Origin: Toxoplasma gondii ME49
Lineage: Eukaryota > Apicomplexa > Conoidasida > Eucoccidiorida > Sarcocystidae
DNA length: 64,000 bases
Assembly (NCBI RefSeq): GCF_000006565.2
Contig: NC_031469.1
Location: 434,001 to 498,000, forward strand
Reading direction: 5' to 3'
Shown here: positions 9,750 to 23,600 of the stretch, in pieces
Layout of the letters: each line of letters opens with the position of its first letter
Position numbering within the stretch: the stretch's first letter is position 1
Position numbers and translations under genes: made by a program
The notes under the pieces: model-generated
Told to the model about the DNA's origin: nothing
The model's database searches: none
The model's input: only the letters and a program-made list of their open reading frames with translations

Positions 9750-12611
9750 TTTGCGATGTTCTTCACTGCAGGTGGAATAGACCGGCTGGTGAGCAGATTT
9801 CTCTCGTGAACGAGCGAAGAAGCAGTGTGGTCTTCATTCGGATGAGAAAAAAAGCGGCACTGTGACTGAGTGGGAACAGCGTGGGGGTAGACGGAACTGG
9901 TTGTGCTCAAAGTGACGTGGAGGAACGTCGCGAGTCAGTGTCGGCGAAACGATGGCCTGCGGACATGTTACTACGATGAACGACAGACACAGGTTGACAA
10001 ACACACCAGGCAGCGCAGCAGAGGGAGCCCATGTCGTGGATGGCTTGGTGCCTTTCCAACATGAGGACCTTCTCAAGTTAACCAGTTTCGTTTGAAGACA
10101 AAAATGCAACACCGCCGCGCTTTTCCTGCCGGAGGGTTGCTGCACACTTGCAACGGCGTGGCAAATACTACGGGCACGCAACTGCAGCCGAAACATTGAC
10201 ACGAGTAAATGGTGTGCAGGATACCTACCCTGCTGCACCACTCTGGAAGGTAGTACGTGAGCTCAAGGGAACAGTTAGACTTGCGGTCATCAAAAAGAAA
10301 AAACTGTTCTATGTGGAAGGAGGCCCAGCTGCAACGACTGGCGTCACCCCTGTCGGATGCCGTTCACCGGCCAGTTTTCAGCATCGCGGACGGTCAACCC
10401 TTCCTGTAAGTCTTGAAGGAGATATTCCTTCCATCCTAACTTTCTTCTTTTTGTGTGGCATCGCTGAATGTGGTAAATTCGTCGGGAAACCCGAATAATC
10501 AAGTTTTCTTCTCACCTAATCCGTAGTCGTTTTGACCCGCAGTCGGGTCCCTAAACCCTTCGGCGATCAAGAGGCTCGGTTCACGCGTGCGCGGGTCAGC
10601 TAGCTGCTGACCTCCAATCCCCCTCGTATGACACTTAACTTGTTCAATTTTTGTACAGCACACCAAAGTGTTGGAGACTTTTTGTGCAGTGGTAGACGGT
10701 GGCACTGTCTGTACTGAAGTTGGAAAGTAAACTTATACTTGAAGCCGATATTTTTGCGTCACGCGGCAGTAACTCTAGTAATTGCGGGACCCGAGGTGTG
10801 GGTACACGCGGGAGACTGCGAGACGAGAGCGGCATCCCGGTATTTGTAGTCTTCGAACTTGGAGTAATTTTCCCATGATACCATTTCTGACTTCAAAGTG
10901 AAAGCTATCTCTTTTACAGTCACCTCCTGCTGTGAGAGCTGCGGAGGTGAGAACTGTTGTCATGGCTGGAACGCAGTCGTCGAGACACAAAAACCCACAC
11001 TACAGCGGGCTCCCTAGGTTTTTCAAGTGTAGCAGTAGAGGCCAGAAGGTGTCTTCGAAAGAACATAGTTGGCACCATCGTTGAGGTTTTAGTCGAAAAG
11101 GTGGTGCAGTGGGACGGATTCAAAACGCAACACCTCAAGAAGCCGGGTAACATGCGGGGAAACAACAGGTGTGCTTTTCCTTACGGATTAAATTGACAGT
11201 CCATTCCCCACGAAGTTGATGCCCGTAGCGCGTAGGCTATGTGCTTTTCACCTTGGTGCCGAGGTCCAGAGAGTAAAGCCTTTCTCCTGTCAACAGAGGA
11301 AGGAGGCAAATAAAGCGAAACGCTTGCTGGCTGCAACTAGGCATGACGTGAATAGAAGAGACAGCACACAACTCTACAAGCTAGATGGTGATATGGACAT
11401 TTGGAGCGGGAAGAGCATTTGTGAGAAGAGTGAGGTGTGTCGAAAGCCCAGCCATTGTTTCTCTAATGCACAGAGGGACTCTGCTGATGGTCCCCCTTGC
11501 CGGTGGCAGGTCTCCGTGATACTGGACGGAAGGCAGGTGGTTATCAGTGGAAAAGACATCTTTGCACTGCCTGAATATGGTGGTCAAACTTGCAGTTCAT
11601 CCTGTGTCACCCATAACTGTCTCATGCTATGCTCTGTGGCAATTTCGTAGTGGCATGAAATGACTTTGCTGTCACGAAGTGTCTTGGCTTCTACACTGTC
11701 AAACACGTTCAGTAGCGCCTCGGACGACCTTTCTACTGCACAACATGGCCACACCGCCCTTGTGCCTACCGGAAAGCTCTCTCCCGTCTTTTCCATAAGC
11801 CAGGGAAAATGCGCTCTCTCGATATCTCTCAAATATTTCCGGGAAACACACAGAATGAGGAACCACGATGTGTCCTTGTTCCCGGCCCTCAGATTTTCCA
11901 CTTTGAAATCCCTTTTCTCTAGACCCCCATCACTTGTGGACTGTCCATTATGTCCATTAGACGCAATCCTGATGATTTACAGTCTGACTGAATGAGGGGT
12001 TTCCAGCCAAGCTTGCGTGCCCGAGGAAAGTAGTTCGAAAAAGGTGCTTTCGCGCAATGATACTTGCGCGTAAATCAGCGAAGGCCAAGACAGATATTCG
12101 CTTCGTGCCACAGCAAATTGTCGTTGATGAGCATCGGCGTTCTGTCAAGCAGCTGTACCCTGCTGGGGCGTCTTTTTACTCGCGGTCTCAAGCGGTTGTA
12201 AGTAATTAACGCAACGAGGGAGAAGCCGCAGACAGCATGTCACTTTGTTCACCTAGTTAATTCTGGAAATAAATGCTCTCGTTTGTTATGGTAGAAGTGA
12301 AATGGGAGATCTTGTGTATTGTGTGCCAGGGGAATTACCAAGCTGTACTAGTATACTGGTTGCGTAGCACCCTTCGGTGCCAGTAATCACCCAAGAGGAA
12401 TCGGCTGCTGTAAGAACTCTCGCGGAGAGCCGGCATTCTCCAGTAACAGCAAACAGCCACAAAAACAACTTTGGTTTTTGTGAGAGAAAACCGCTGGACA
12501 CGATGAGCATGTTATGCTTCGTGTAGGAAAACCAACATTGACAGAGAATGGAGGGACGGTTCCAGTGTTGAGAAAAAGAGCTCGAGAGGTTCTTGAGCTG
12601 CGCGGCCTGTT
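9750..12611. other. Gene-poor stretch, no gene firmly supported
   Basis: Many short frames occur on both strands. On the plus strand several short open segments between about 10920 and 12209 have AG/GT borders and could be chained in phase, ending in a 66-residue basic segment with a stop at 12209. Some of the implied introns would be as short as 44 bases and no family motif supports the chain, so I do not call a gene. Confidence 0.3.
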
Positions 12612-13607
12612 TCACAGCACGAACTGATCAAGCACAGCATCGCTGATGGCCCGGCTTCCACTTTTTAACGCTTGTGTCCGCTCACCCTTCAAGAAAGGCT
12701 GTTCCGGACTGCCTTTAGTCCCGGCGAAGCAACTATCTTTTGCCTTGCCAGAAGCACCTTTGGTTTTACGTGAAGCGGACAGCTGCGGCGTTCGCTTTTG
12801 CGGATCCTGCACACGAGACTTTTTCTTGAGATGTTTCCCCTCTTCTGTCTCTCCTTCTCGAGTTCCTTTTGCGCGTTCGGCTGCATCCAGCGAGAGAGGC
12901 TTATCGGAGTCTTCCTGTCTCTCTCCTTCTGCGTTTGTCCTCTTGCCTGCCCGCTTCTCCTCCATCTTGAGGAATCTCTTCTGTTCGTCGACCAACTCGA
13001 GGTAGAGCGAGTTCTGTCGCTTCACCTCGTTGAGTGCCGCGTTCAGCCGGGCTTCGCGGACGCGGTGTTTGTACACCTTCTCCTCGATGAGCTGTTGCCA
13101 GGAAAAGCCCTTGAGGTACGTGAGACACCAGAGGTCTTCTCGCCACCGGCTCTTCCGCTTCGCGCTTCCGATCGGCTGACCATTCAACAGACGAGAAACG
13201 CGACGTGCGACGCGCTTGTCGAGGAACTCGAGCCAGCCTGATGTCGGTACACCCGAAGACGCAGGTGTTGAGGAACGCCGATTCCGACGATGATCCCCCG
13301 CGCCGCTTTCGTCCTGGATGTGCAGGCGGCCGAGCTGACCAAATCTGTCGAAGTAGCGACGAAGTGCCGCCCTGTTCATTCGTGGCGGAATACGCGAAAT
13401 GTACACGATGCCCGGCTCCCGTTTTCGCTTCTTTGTCACCAGCAGAGACGGTCCATCTCCAGAAGATGAAGAGGCAGAGTTCTTCCCATTCGTGTCCGAA
13501 CGCTGCTTCTTCTCCGTTTTCCTCGCCGTAGCGCTCTCCACGGATCTCGCCTCAGAGGCATCCGACTGAGAAAGACCCACAACGAGGGGCTGCGTGTCTG
13601 TACTCAT
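12612..13607 (-). CDS. ESF2/ABT1-like pre-rRNA processing protein with RRM
   Basis: This single-exon gene encodes 331 residues from the ATG at 13607. The frame is open for 49 more codons upstream, so a 380-residue form is possible. A Lys/Arg/Ser-rich N-terminus leads into an RNA-recognition motif starting with PGIVYISRIPP (residues 66-76). It continues through the FGQLGRLHIQ strand and an inserted basic loop to WLEFLDKRVARRVSRLLNG. The family signature follows: DLWCLTYLKGFSWQQL and a long charged helix (VREARLNAALNEVKRQNSLY). The C-terminus is a Lys-rich tail. In yeast and mammals ESF2/ABT1 acts in the nucleolus in the small-subunit processome, helping early cleavage of pre-rRNA near the 5' end of 18S; the same role is expected here. 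The match rests on several motifs in the right order, so confidence is high. Confidence 0.88.
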   Translation of the reverse strand: MSTDTQPLVVGLSQSDASEARSVESATARKTEKKQRSDTNGKNSASSSSGDGPSLLVTKKRKREPGIVYISRIPPRMNRAALRRYFDRFGQLGRLHIQDESGAGDHRRNRRSSTPASSGVPTSGWLEFLDKRVARRVSRLLNGQPIGSAKRKSRWREDLWCLTYLKGFSWQQLIEEKVYKHRVREARLNAALNEVKRQNSLYLELVDEQKRFLKMEEKRAGKRTNAEGERQEDSDKPLSLDAAERAKGTREGETEEGKHLKKKSRVQDPQKRTPQLSASRKTKGASGKAKDSCFAGTKGSPEQPFLKGERTQALKSGSRAISDAVLDQFVL

Positions 13608-16600
13608 TGTGGGAACCTTTTTTCGCGAAACGTAGAAATGGTCATTCACATCCACCTTCTCCAGTCGAGGCACAGACATGCACGCACAGATACACAAAGA
13701 GCACGTGAATGACCGCCGCTTACATCTGTGCCTCGCCTTCCCGTTATTTGTCACGAGTTCGTTTAGGTCTACAGCCTTTCCGGTCCGAGGTCTTCCAAGA
13801 AGGGAAGCAAGGAAAGCGGAAAAAACACCGTGAACAGCAGTTGAGGCACTCGACAGAAAAGAGGAATTATGGTTGGACTGTGCCGGTGTGGACAGTGGGG
13901 AAAGACTCCGGGGCTTAGCAGAGAGTAGAATGCCGGTGTACAGTCCTGCGTTGAAGCGAAAAAAAGATCTTTTACGTGTTCATGTGAAGGGGAGATACGA
14001 CATGCCGCTAGCTCCAGACGGAAGAGAATCACTTGTCAGCAGCCAACGGCAAACGAGGCAAACAATTCGGCGACCATGACACAGGCAGCACCTTGGGGAA
14101 TGCGACGAATACACACAGTAAACAACTGAGCAAAAGGCGGAGAATGATACGGGAAACGTATCGTTGTAAGGCGTATCACGAGAAAATTTCCGGGAAGCTT
14201 GGCGCATGCGGTAGAAGTCACAGTGCTGTTACGCGACTGCTGCATGCGCGGTTTGTTGAACTAAAATGGGAAAATCTGCAAATTTTGTCATAATCTTTAG
14301 AATAGGAAATGGCTCACGCCGCCGAGAGGCGGCGTTTTCGTGCTGCAGTCCGTCGAGATCTTTGTCTTTTCCTGAAGGTTTCCTCTCTACTGCCCAACAC
14401 AAGTGTTTAGGGTTTCCGTGCTCTTGCGAAGTCTTCGCGTTTGGCTTCCAGCATCGTGTATAACGCGCTTACTTCTCTCCCACCAACACACAGAGGAAAA
14501 ACTTCCGTTATGTAGTGTCGTCTTGCACCGATTTCACAGCGGAAGGCGGTGTCATTTTCCGCACACAAGATTCTGTGTCGAACAGCGTATACTGACAGTG
14601 AAGCGTAAAAACGTCTCTGTTGCTTCTACGACCTGCTGCCGAACCTCATGTGGGGATATTCTTCTTGCTCTATGAAGGCGAGATCTTTCATCGCATGGGA
14701 AAAATCATTTGGGACCTGTACTTCACTAAAAATACTGAGGGTCGAAGATGGCATCAGTGTGAGCGGCTGGACTGTTGCTACTAGTCTCCACCGTAAGTTG
14801 AAACCAGATTTGCCAAGAGTAGAAGAACGGGACTGTGGCTGGCAACTTCTATAATTCTTGCAACGGCAAAAAGTATGTACCCGAGGAGCGTTTTCTGGAT
14901 ATGCCAGCTGGCGGTGAGTCAGCATGGCGTACTAGAATGGCCAACGTCATCTTGTGCTGTTTGCACGCGTGGACAGTCTTAACACTGCTTGCCGGATAAA
15001 AGTGTGAATACAGAAGTCTCTTGCCGAACCTGATAATCCTCTCTTTCTCCGAATGGAACTCGCCAGTGTCTGAGAGACTCTGATTGTCACCGTCAAAATG
15101 AAGCTGTTTTTTGACCAACAGTTTCATATGCGTTATAGGCAACTTTGTAGTTCATATCTTGAAACAGGCTGCCACCAGTGACGCACAAGAACAGCAAGCC
15201 ACTACTTCCGTTATCGCTGGCTACTACTGGTGTGACCGTTTGACGATGTGATGTGAAAGGGAGCAAAATACACAATTTGAAAAAGGGGGGAAATCGTCTT
15301 GAATTCCAAGATCCCACATGAAACGTGGCACGCATTCAGACGCTGTGGAAAGCCTGAGCGACTCCTCGGCATGCAGAGAATTGGCGCGATACTGACGGGG
15401 CAAACGCACGAAAGAAGGGTGGATGCCATAGAATGCATTTCCGAGCCTTGCCCGAAGTGTTTTTCACTCATGGAGCGTAGGCTTGACAAAACACTATCCC
15501 GGGCTCTCTGTGCCTCTACTTCGAATGACGCTAGAGGTGTGCTTGTACCAACTTCAAATCCGGAGGTGTGCCCGAATGCAGGTAATGCCGACGTCAGGGC
15601 ACCCCGAAAAAGCGTTCCTCAAAATTCTGTAGGCGCAAATTGTGGATGAAATGACAGTCTATAGCGGATCGTACCACAATCAAACTTTAAGCTCGTTTGG
15701 CCACTGATCGTCAATGAGGCAACGTTGTGCCTTTGACGGGCTGCGGCACTGCGCTTCCGCGTTAGCCGGAGATCAAGCGGATACACTTATGTTGGTTAAG
15801 CTTCCCCCGAGACAGCTGCTCCAACTCTCGCAAACGGGGCAACCGCAAAGCATTCCAGTTTTCTGGTGTGTATCATCCTAGCCGCGCTAATCCGACGCGG
15901 ACTACACGCTTCTGGCTGCAGTCAGGAAAAAGCAAATGCTGAACAAGGCACAGAAGCCTTCGGACAACTAGGAGTAGCGTTCACACGATGCATAAACTGC
16001 CGAAGGAAGTACCGAAAATGGAGTTGCAGTTTCGATTCGTTGTCGGGACTCATGCGTGTGTCACGCAATCATCGTTCTCCACGGTAAATGTCAGAGCTGG
16101 TTGTCGCAAGGCCGGGACCAATTAGGATGCCCCCCGGGGGTGAGTTTTTCAGTAGTAGCTAGATATTTGTTGTAGCATTCGATGAACCTTTCGCACTGCA
16201 CAGCGCAGCAAGCGAACATGATACCACGTTGGAGCGTACGGAGGATGTTGACCACGAAAAAATGCCAAAAAAGTGGCTCCTCCATGGCAGTCCAGTCACT
16301 GCAGTCTTTCTTTTCTTGTTGCAGGATAATGCAGCCCCCTCAGGTAGAACTGCCACAGTTTAAAGCGTGAGCGGAGCCTCGCACTAACAGGCAGTTCGCT
16401 CTTCTTCTCTGCTGTCAGTCAAGTGGCTCTCCACAGCAGCCGTATCCGTGAGGAAACCCGTCTGTGACGGGGCAAAGCTGCACAGTTGCTCGTCAGAGCG
16501 TCACCCACTCTGCCCACCTTCGCGCACTCTCGGCGTTTCTCGTGTGGAGCGGGTCATCGGGCTGGTGACTGTTTCTTTTCTTTGTCACATCAGACGCGTT

Positions 16601-17682
16601 TTAGTGTTCCATTTCCAAAGTTCCGCGTGGAACATTTCCAGTATTCAATTGACGGTCTCTGTTTTCTGAATTCCAGAGCTACAACTGGCATGAGTTGTAC
16701 CCGATACGACAGCGGTGCTTCGCGAGCGCTGTTTCACTTTCGGAGGCATGCAGGTGTGCGTGTCTTTCGGCGGCAGCGGTGTTGGGCACGCTTGTTTTCT
16801 GGCCTAGAAACAGACGGGTGTGCGAGCGCTGTGACAAAAACGGAAATCGGCGATGCGTCATTCGTACTGCGGTGACTTCAACAAGAGGTGAAGAACAGAA
16901 ACTGCGGACAGCTGGTCCCACAACGGTGTAAAGACACCCCAGGTGACCATTGAGTGAGTGCGCGTCTCTCGTCTCAGTGTGACTGGCACACTGCAAGTCA
17001 TTTCAGTCCGTCCGCGGCGCGTCGAAAGCGTTTCCCGACTGCGGCACACGACTGGCAACGCCTTGTTTGCGTATGTTGTGTGTTTTTATTACCTGGTGTG
17101 CGGCGCCGGTTCTCGAAGCACAGGCTGCAGCTGGCACCCGCGTTCAATTGATGTGTTACAGGCAGGCTGTTTATTCGTACCAGCCGTCCGCACCACACTT
17201 TTGAGAGCAGCTGTCACGCATTCCGTTTTTCCCCTTCAACTGGAAAGCGCCGAGAGCCATATTACACACATTTCAAGCTGTTGGCTGGACCTCGGCCGCG
17301 TCACGCCTTTCCCTGGCAGTTTTCCCGCCCGTTTCTGCGCCAGTGACATCTTGTTGATCCGCCCCGGTGAAGTCGACAGCTGCTTTGATTTCGATTTCCC
17401 ATCACCGACGCGTTGCCGTCGCGGCTTCCCTATGTCATCTTGGGTGTTCTTAAGTGACCAGATGTGAACATTTTTTCAGTTTCGTGTGCTTGCTCAGCTC
17501 GAGTGTTGTTTAGCCCGCCGCGGCATCCAGGGCGCCGGCAGTCGTCGAGGGTAACTGAGGCCAGGATCTCTCGGAAGACTGTCCTGCAGGCGTTCCCAAG
17601 TGAAGAATTCGTCGCAATCTTAATCCACCCTGCTTGCAAACTGCAAAAGCGGAACGTAGTCTCTCGTGGCCCGTCGACGATA
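13608..17682. other. Intergenic stretch upstream of the cap methyltransferase
   Basis: The stretch contains the 5' side of the ESF2-like gene (-) and of the cap methyltransferase gene (+), so promoters for both should lie here. Several short plus-strand open segments between 14309 and 16370 have plausible splice borders and can be partly chained. None carries a recognisable motif, one junction cannot be closed, and several implied introns are near 100 bases or less. I therefore leave it unannotated. The methyltransferase frame is open back to 17464, but the first ATG I favour is at 17683. Confidence 0.3.
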
Positions 17683-20600
17683 ATGGAAGGCAACACACCA
17701 CAGTTGGATGAACAATTAGTCTCAACCAGTGAGAAGCCGGATTCTCCCGCCTCATGTGAGGTGTGGTCAGGGGCTTTTCTTTCGTCGCCTTCTCTCATTT
17801 CTTCGACATTACCAATGCAGAACAGTGTCATTCCGTTTGCTGGCACTCGGACTGGCGGCCGTCGTCCCCTGCACGCAGAGGATTGCGGGAGATACCGTGA
17901 CCGTGAAGGAGGGTGCCGTGGTCTCTGCGAAAGCGACGGTACGGTCACCGAAAGATTCTCGTCGGGTTCAGCGACCAACATTGGCGTCGAATGCTGCGGC
18001 TCTACTTCCGGAACCGTTCCCTGTGTTTCGGACGACAGTGGAGCCTCAACAGAGCCCCATTTGGTCGAGCGCATGCCTTTCTCGTCTAAGAATGAAAGGA
18101 ACAGCTTCACAGGGTCGGTTCCGGACTGGACTCAGCAGCCTTCCTGCGGTGAAATGAAGCGACTTTCTCGCGAGGCAGAGGCGCGTACGCGTGACGGTAA
18201 TGACAGGCACGTACGAAGCTCTCACGGCCTGAAAGGCACATCGCGTTTGGAGTCGTCGATGGCCTTATTTGCATCTCGAGGCAACACAGCGAATGAGAAC
18301 GGTATGCCTTTCTCCTCTGCCCGCCCGAACAGTGTGGCGAGTCATGCGGATCGCGGGACAGGGAGGAACGCGGGAGAGCATGGAAAGGACATCACGAACA
18401 ATGGTGAGCGAGAGGAAGAGGAGGCAAGTGCTGCTAGAAGAGAAATGATGGAACAAATGCTCCAGGTGGAGGAAGGCGACACTGGCATGGCAGTCGGAGA
18501 AGAGCGCGCGAAGCTGCTGCACCGCCTTCTCATTGCGCCTCAGCTCGAGTTCTTCAAAATTCAAGTGGGAGCGGCCCCCCTGCCGCGATGGTCGTCGGAA
18601 GCGGCACTGCGCGAGAGCTCTCTGCGAGGAAAAGAACCAACAAAACACGGCAGGGATCCGGTCCTCTATGGAGGAGTAGGGCGGGGGACGCCTTTGTTGG
18701 AGGAGACGCTGGCGCGCCGTCGCTCCAGTCAGCATGGAGGACACGGGGAAGACGACGCTAAGGACGCTTTTGTCGCTGAGGCCAACACTGCGAGACTGGA
18801 GACAGAAGCCGCCCGGAGACTTGAGAAGGCAGAGTCAAACCGAGACCGACAGGAACACGCAGCTGTTCTGCGAGCTACGCATGGAGTCTTTTCTCGAAGA
18901 GAGGCATCGGCGGGACCCGCTTCACGTGCAACGTGTGAACAGAAAGACAGATCGAAAGAGGGTTCAGCTGTCGCTGTTGGGGGATCAGATAGTGTAGAGA
19001 AGGGGACGCGACGGGAAGACTGTGGAGCATCCTTCGGCGTCTTCAAAACTGACCACAGGGCTGAGACCTTAGGTTCGACTAACGAAAGGGAAGTCCGTGT
19101 GCAAGTTGGCGCCTCCACAGATTCCCAGCGCTTCCTTTCCGGTGTCTACTGTGACGCGGATGCTGTGCGTACGCTGTGGGCTAAGAAAACGCGTTTGGAC
19201 TCCATTTTCGATGACGAAATGGGTGAGCATGTTTCCTTCTGTGTCCCGGTTTCCTTGCTGGCAGACTAACCCAGTGCACAGGCTTCGGGTGTTGAATGGA
19301 ACGTCGGTGTGCGAGCTCAAGCAGAGTGGGTGGGGCGATCTGTGGAACCTCGTGGCTGTACACGCGCCTGCAGAACTCCGCAGTTCACGAGTATATGTTC
19401 CGCGAAGTCCATTGAAAATATGTATTCATTCATCTGTGCGGAGACAGGGGGACTCACACGAAGAGATGTAACATTATCGGCAAAGCCTTTCTCCAAGTTG
19501 TTCCACAGGAACTCACATTACATTGCCACTGTGGTCGCGTCTATATCGACGATGTTTATTTGCGTGGCCCCATATATATATATATATATATATATGTTTC
19601 AATGTAAATGTTCCTCGCTTGTACAGAGATAGAGCAGCTGTTTTTCTGATATGGTGGCATCCTACTTTTCGGGCTCTCCTTCTGACCTTTCTGCTCTTTT
19701 CGTTATTCCAGTTCTTGGTTAGTTGCATCCGAGTTTTCTGAGGGTGACCACTTTTGTCCCTAACTGAAAGATGGTAGGGTGCCCAGTCAGATCTTAGTTC
19801 GCAGCAGGCGATTTACTCGAGCAGAAGCTGTCTATTTGACTTGCGCTACACCCGTCTGAACACAAACGATGACCGAATTTAACGACGTGGTGCTGGATGT
19901 AATGGTACAAGCTGGCATGAACAGAAGAGAGTGGGGTTTTCGAGCATCTGTGGTACTCGTCTGTTGCGCTCTTGTTCTCAGACTGGCTGTATAGGGCTGC
20001 GCGCGACTTTGTCTTTCCTCGCGACGGATGGAGCAAGAAGCATTTGAATCGAGCAGGGGATAAGATTGAGGAGATCTGCGACGCTCTGGAAGTTCACTGT
20101 GGCCTTGCAAGCGACGAGGGTCGCCCCGAACATGTTGCGCATTTTCAGGTAGAAGGATCTCCTTCTTCAGTTGTGTCTCGGGACCTCGGGAGATCCTTGG
20201 AAACCGAGAACGACTGTGGCGCCACCCACGGAACGCATGCAACCACAGAGAAAGCGCCGGGGTTGCAGGTGCTCTCTCACGATCTCCAGCAGAAGCGGCG
20301 TGTCGCCGTCCTTCTGGGATGCTGTGCTTTGCCGGAGGGAACGCGCGACGGCGAGGCAGAGTTGGGAAGCGGAGCATACAGAGAGATGGCAAAAACGGAG
20401 GAAGAAGAAGCGAAGGCGAAGCCCGAAGGCGACACACGAGACGTGTGTGTCTCTGCAGATCAGCGGCGCTCGTCTGAAGAAGAGAGGAGCCTTCCATTCG
20501 AGAGATACGGTCCACGGGCGGCGCATGCGACCGTTGAAGAAGCGGTTACACCACACCACGAAACAGTTGAGACGGACAGGAAGGACACTGCGGTGACGTC

Positions 20601-23600
20601 TTCTCTGGATCCTAGCGGGGAAGGCGTTGAACCTCGAGAGAAAGTGTTAGAAGCATTTAAAACCGCAGACGCGTGTCTTTCTACAAGTGATCTGTGTGGA
20701 CTGGCGTCGGGGTCAAGTTTGTCTGAAGGGTCCTGCGACTTCGCCGAAGAGTGCCGGCTCTCCATGCTTCACCAGGGAGTTCCGTGTTCGATTCGAGGTG
20801 GCGAGGAACGAGTGGAGAAGCGCGTTTATCCGTCTGAGAAGGGGGACAGTCTCCGCGTCTTTGTGGACATCTGTGGAGGTCCAGGGGCATGGAGTCTCTT
20901 CCTGCTGAGGCCCACGAAGGACCAGGCAGAGGTCGTCCTGCGAGGAGAGGGAGGCGCCTCGCGGCCTGTCTCTCTTGGTCTCTCTGCACCGGTCGGAGAA
21001 AATAGAGAAACGCGGGAAGAGAGAATGGGGGAACGTGCTGGAAAGGGGGTGTTGGACCACGACGGGCTCCGGAGCGACGCGGCCAGAGATGCAGTTGCCG
21101 CGGAGGCCACCAAAGGGGTAAAACAGACAAAAGCTGTCGCAGCAGAGAGAACTGGAGGTCCGGGGGTCTCTCAGACAGCACAGTCTGTCTCAGAGTCCAC
21201 GTCTGTCCCTTCCGTTTGTGGGTTCGGCATGACGCTAGCGACCGGCGCTGCCGAGGCAGAAGGGCGAAAGGCGCGAACGCTCTGGTACCCTCAGCTAGCC
21301 AGCAACCCTCGATGGACAGGTAGGAAACAGAGAAAAAGCAGCCGCAGCAGAAGAAAAACTTCGAACGTCCTTTTTTGTGTGTCTTGCTTTCTGGATCTTG
21401 TGGCGCATATGCGTGCGTCTTCTCACCTGTGGGGAGAAGGGGGGTGGTGTGGGGATGTCGAGCAGATGTTTTTTTTTCTGCTTGATTTTTGAAAAAAGAC
21501 AAACGGATCTGACTCAGAGCAGGAGCCTGTCAGGTGGTCTAGTGGTCCTCTGGCAGAGATGGTTCTCTTTCGTTCTCAGTGGACGTGAGGATTGGAGTCT
21601 GGTTTCACTTACATCTGAGAAAGTCTTCTGTGTTGGTTGAAAGTCTTTTTTCAGTGGATGCGGATGCGTATGTCGCCGAACAGGAGCGTGTGTTGACAGA
21701 GAGGCCCGACACTTGGGTTTCGCGAGCCTGGAAGCGCACTTCTCTTGTTTTCGTGTCTGGGTGTTCGCAGCGCTCTGGGGGGCAGATGGAACAGGAAATG
21801 TGTACAGGGCGAAGAATCTCGCTCACGGCAAGGAAGCGATTTCCAGGTGGGTCGCTGAAGCGGAGAAAACGCTACACAAGGATACTGTTGCTGCGTTCGC
21901 CTCCGGACGTGTAGGGTCTGTGGGGTCCGTGAAGCCCAGCAGAGGCTCTGAGCCGGAGACAGCAGAAAGCGCGGAGCCGCATGCCGTGTCTCTCGTGGAG
22001 GCGGCGGTCTCTGGGCGCGTTGGGCTCCAAAGTGAGTGCGAGACACACGCGGGCAGTGAGCATGTCCCTGAGAGAAGTGCATTTGCTCTCTCGGATGTCA
22101 CAAAGAACGGGAAAGAAAGTGAACAGGCCGGGTCTCAGGCTTGGAGTCAGAGAAGTCTGTCGACCTCTGCGAGCTCGGACGCTTTCCACGATGGCTCTCT
22201 CGGCAACGCCTCGAACCGGCCTCCGGGGGCAGGTGTCTCCCTTTCTTCGCGCCCCGAGAAGGTTGGGTTCCAGGCGACCACGGGCACTGGAGCGGACCTG
22301 AAGGAGACACCGACAGGAGACGGAGACAAGACGGGTGAAGGGCGAGAAGGCGAACGAGAAGAGCACGGGACGGAGGACAAGGAAGCAGCGAGGTACCAAG
22401 GTGTCTCTCACGTGCGCCTCGTCGTGGCCGATGGAGGCTTCCACCTAGGTGAGCAGACGTTTTTGTTCATTCTCACTTGCATGCGAGGCAAGGGCAGCCC
22501 TTACACACGTTGGTTTGTCTTCTTCAGTGCGTTATAGTTGAGTTGTTTTCAACTTTTGTTTCCTGGTGTACGCATTGGGAGGGGTCCAGCCTCTCCTGTG
22601 GCTCTTTTTTCAGAACTTCAGGGGATGTGGGGGATGTAACATTAAAATGCTTCTTTGTGGTACATCTTCTCTTGCCGGTAATAGGTTTTATCATACTTTT
22701 GTTTACGTATCTTCCAAGTACGTGTAGGTGTGTTTTGCAAAGCCGTGCAGACGTAGGTTCTTCCGAGCTTCGTGATACATTGTTTTCGATATAAGTAAGA
22801 CTCGAGAGGAGGTCTGTCGTTTAACCACTCCTGCAGGGACTCTGAATTATGTAGTTCCGGTTGTGAAGCCCCGAGGAGAGTGGACCTGTTGAAAGCATGC
22901 TAAAATGCGTGCATGGAATGGAGTCTTAAACACGACGTCGTCGGCTTCACCTCGTCTGCCTCTTTCCGTGACACAGCCAGACGCGCGCAGGGGCATGAGA
23001 CCAGACAGCGCCTGTCGTTTTTTAATGCTTCCGTGGAGGTTCTCTTTTTCTGGTTGTAAGGGGATACCTGTTCATCTCTTGCTCCTGGAGTGGGTTTTCT
23101 TCTCACGGAACACCCTTTTCCAGTTTTTTTTTCGGCGTGTTGACGCGAGACGAGTCGCTGGCTCGATTGCTGCGAGGGTCTCCGTTTGTTACGAGGGCCC
23201 TTCCCTTTTTTCTTTTCTTTGCTAAGCTGGCCCGGGGGGCGTTGCGCCATCAGACGGATGAGCAGACACGAGAAATCGCGTTGTTTTACCATCCGGGGCC
23301 TGAAAAAATCAGGAGTTTTTACGTGCGTGTGTGCAGCCACGCCCGGCTGTTTGGAGACCGCGAACCGGCAAGACCGTCGGCTGTCGATTTTCTCATTTTG
23401 CGTTTTGCTGGCTTCCTGATTTTTTGCTTTCGCAGGCCTGCGGGCACGGACCACACGTCAGTTCTCTCCCTTTTCGCTCTCCCTGTGTCTCTTTCTTGTT
23501 TCTGTCTCGTCTGTCCTCTCTCGTCTTTGTTGCACCCATTTGTAGCCCCTCCGATCTCTCCATCGTCTCGCTTCTGTCTTCTTCCCGCCCTCTCTACCCT

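Noticed and set aside
10920..12209. Chain of short plus-strand exons ending at TAA 12209
   Set aside because: It requires a 44-base intron, several borders are weak, and no domain is seen. Individual segments are no longer than chance allows.
14309..16370. Chain of short plus-strand exons ending at TGA 16370
   Set aside because: No motif, one junction cannot be closed, and most implied introns are near or below 200 bases, some below 120. Alternative frames looked equally protein-like, a sign of over-fitting.
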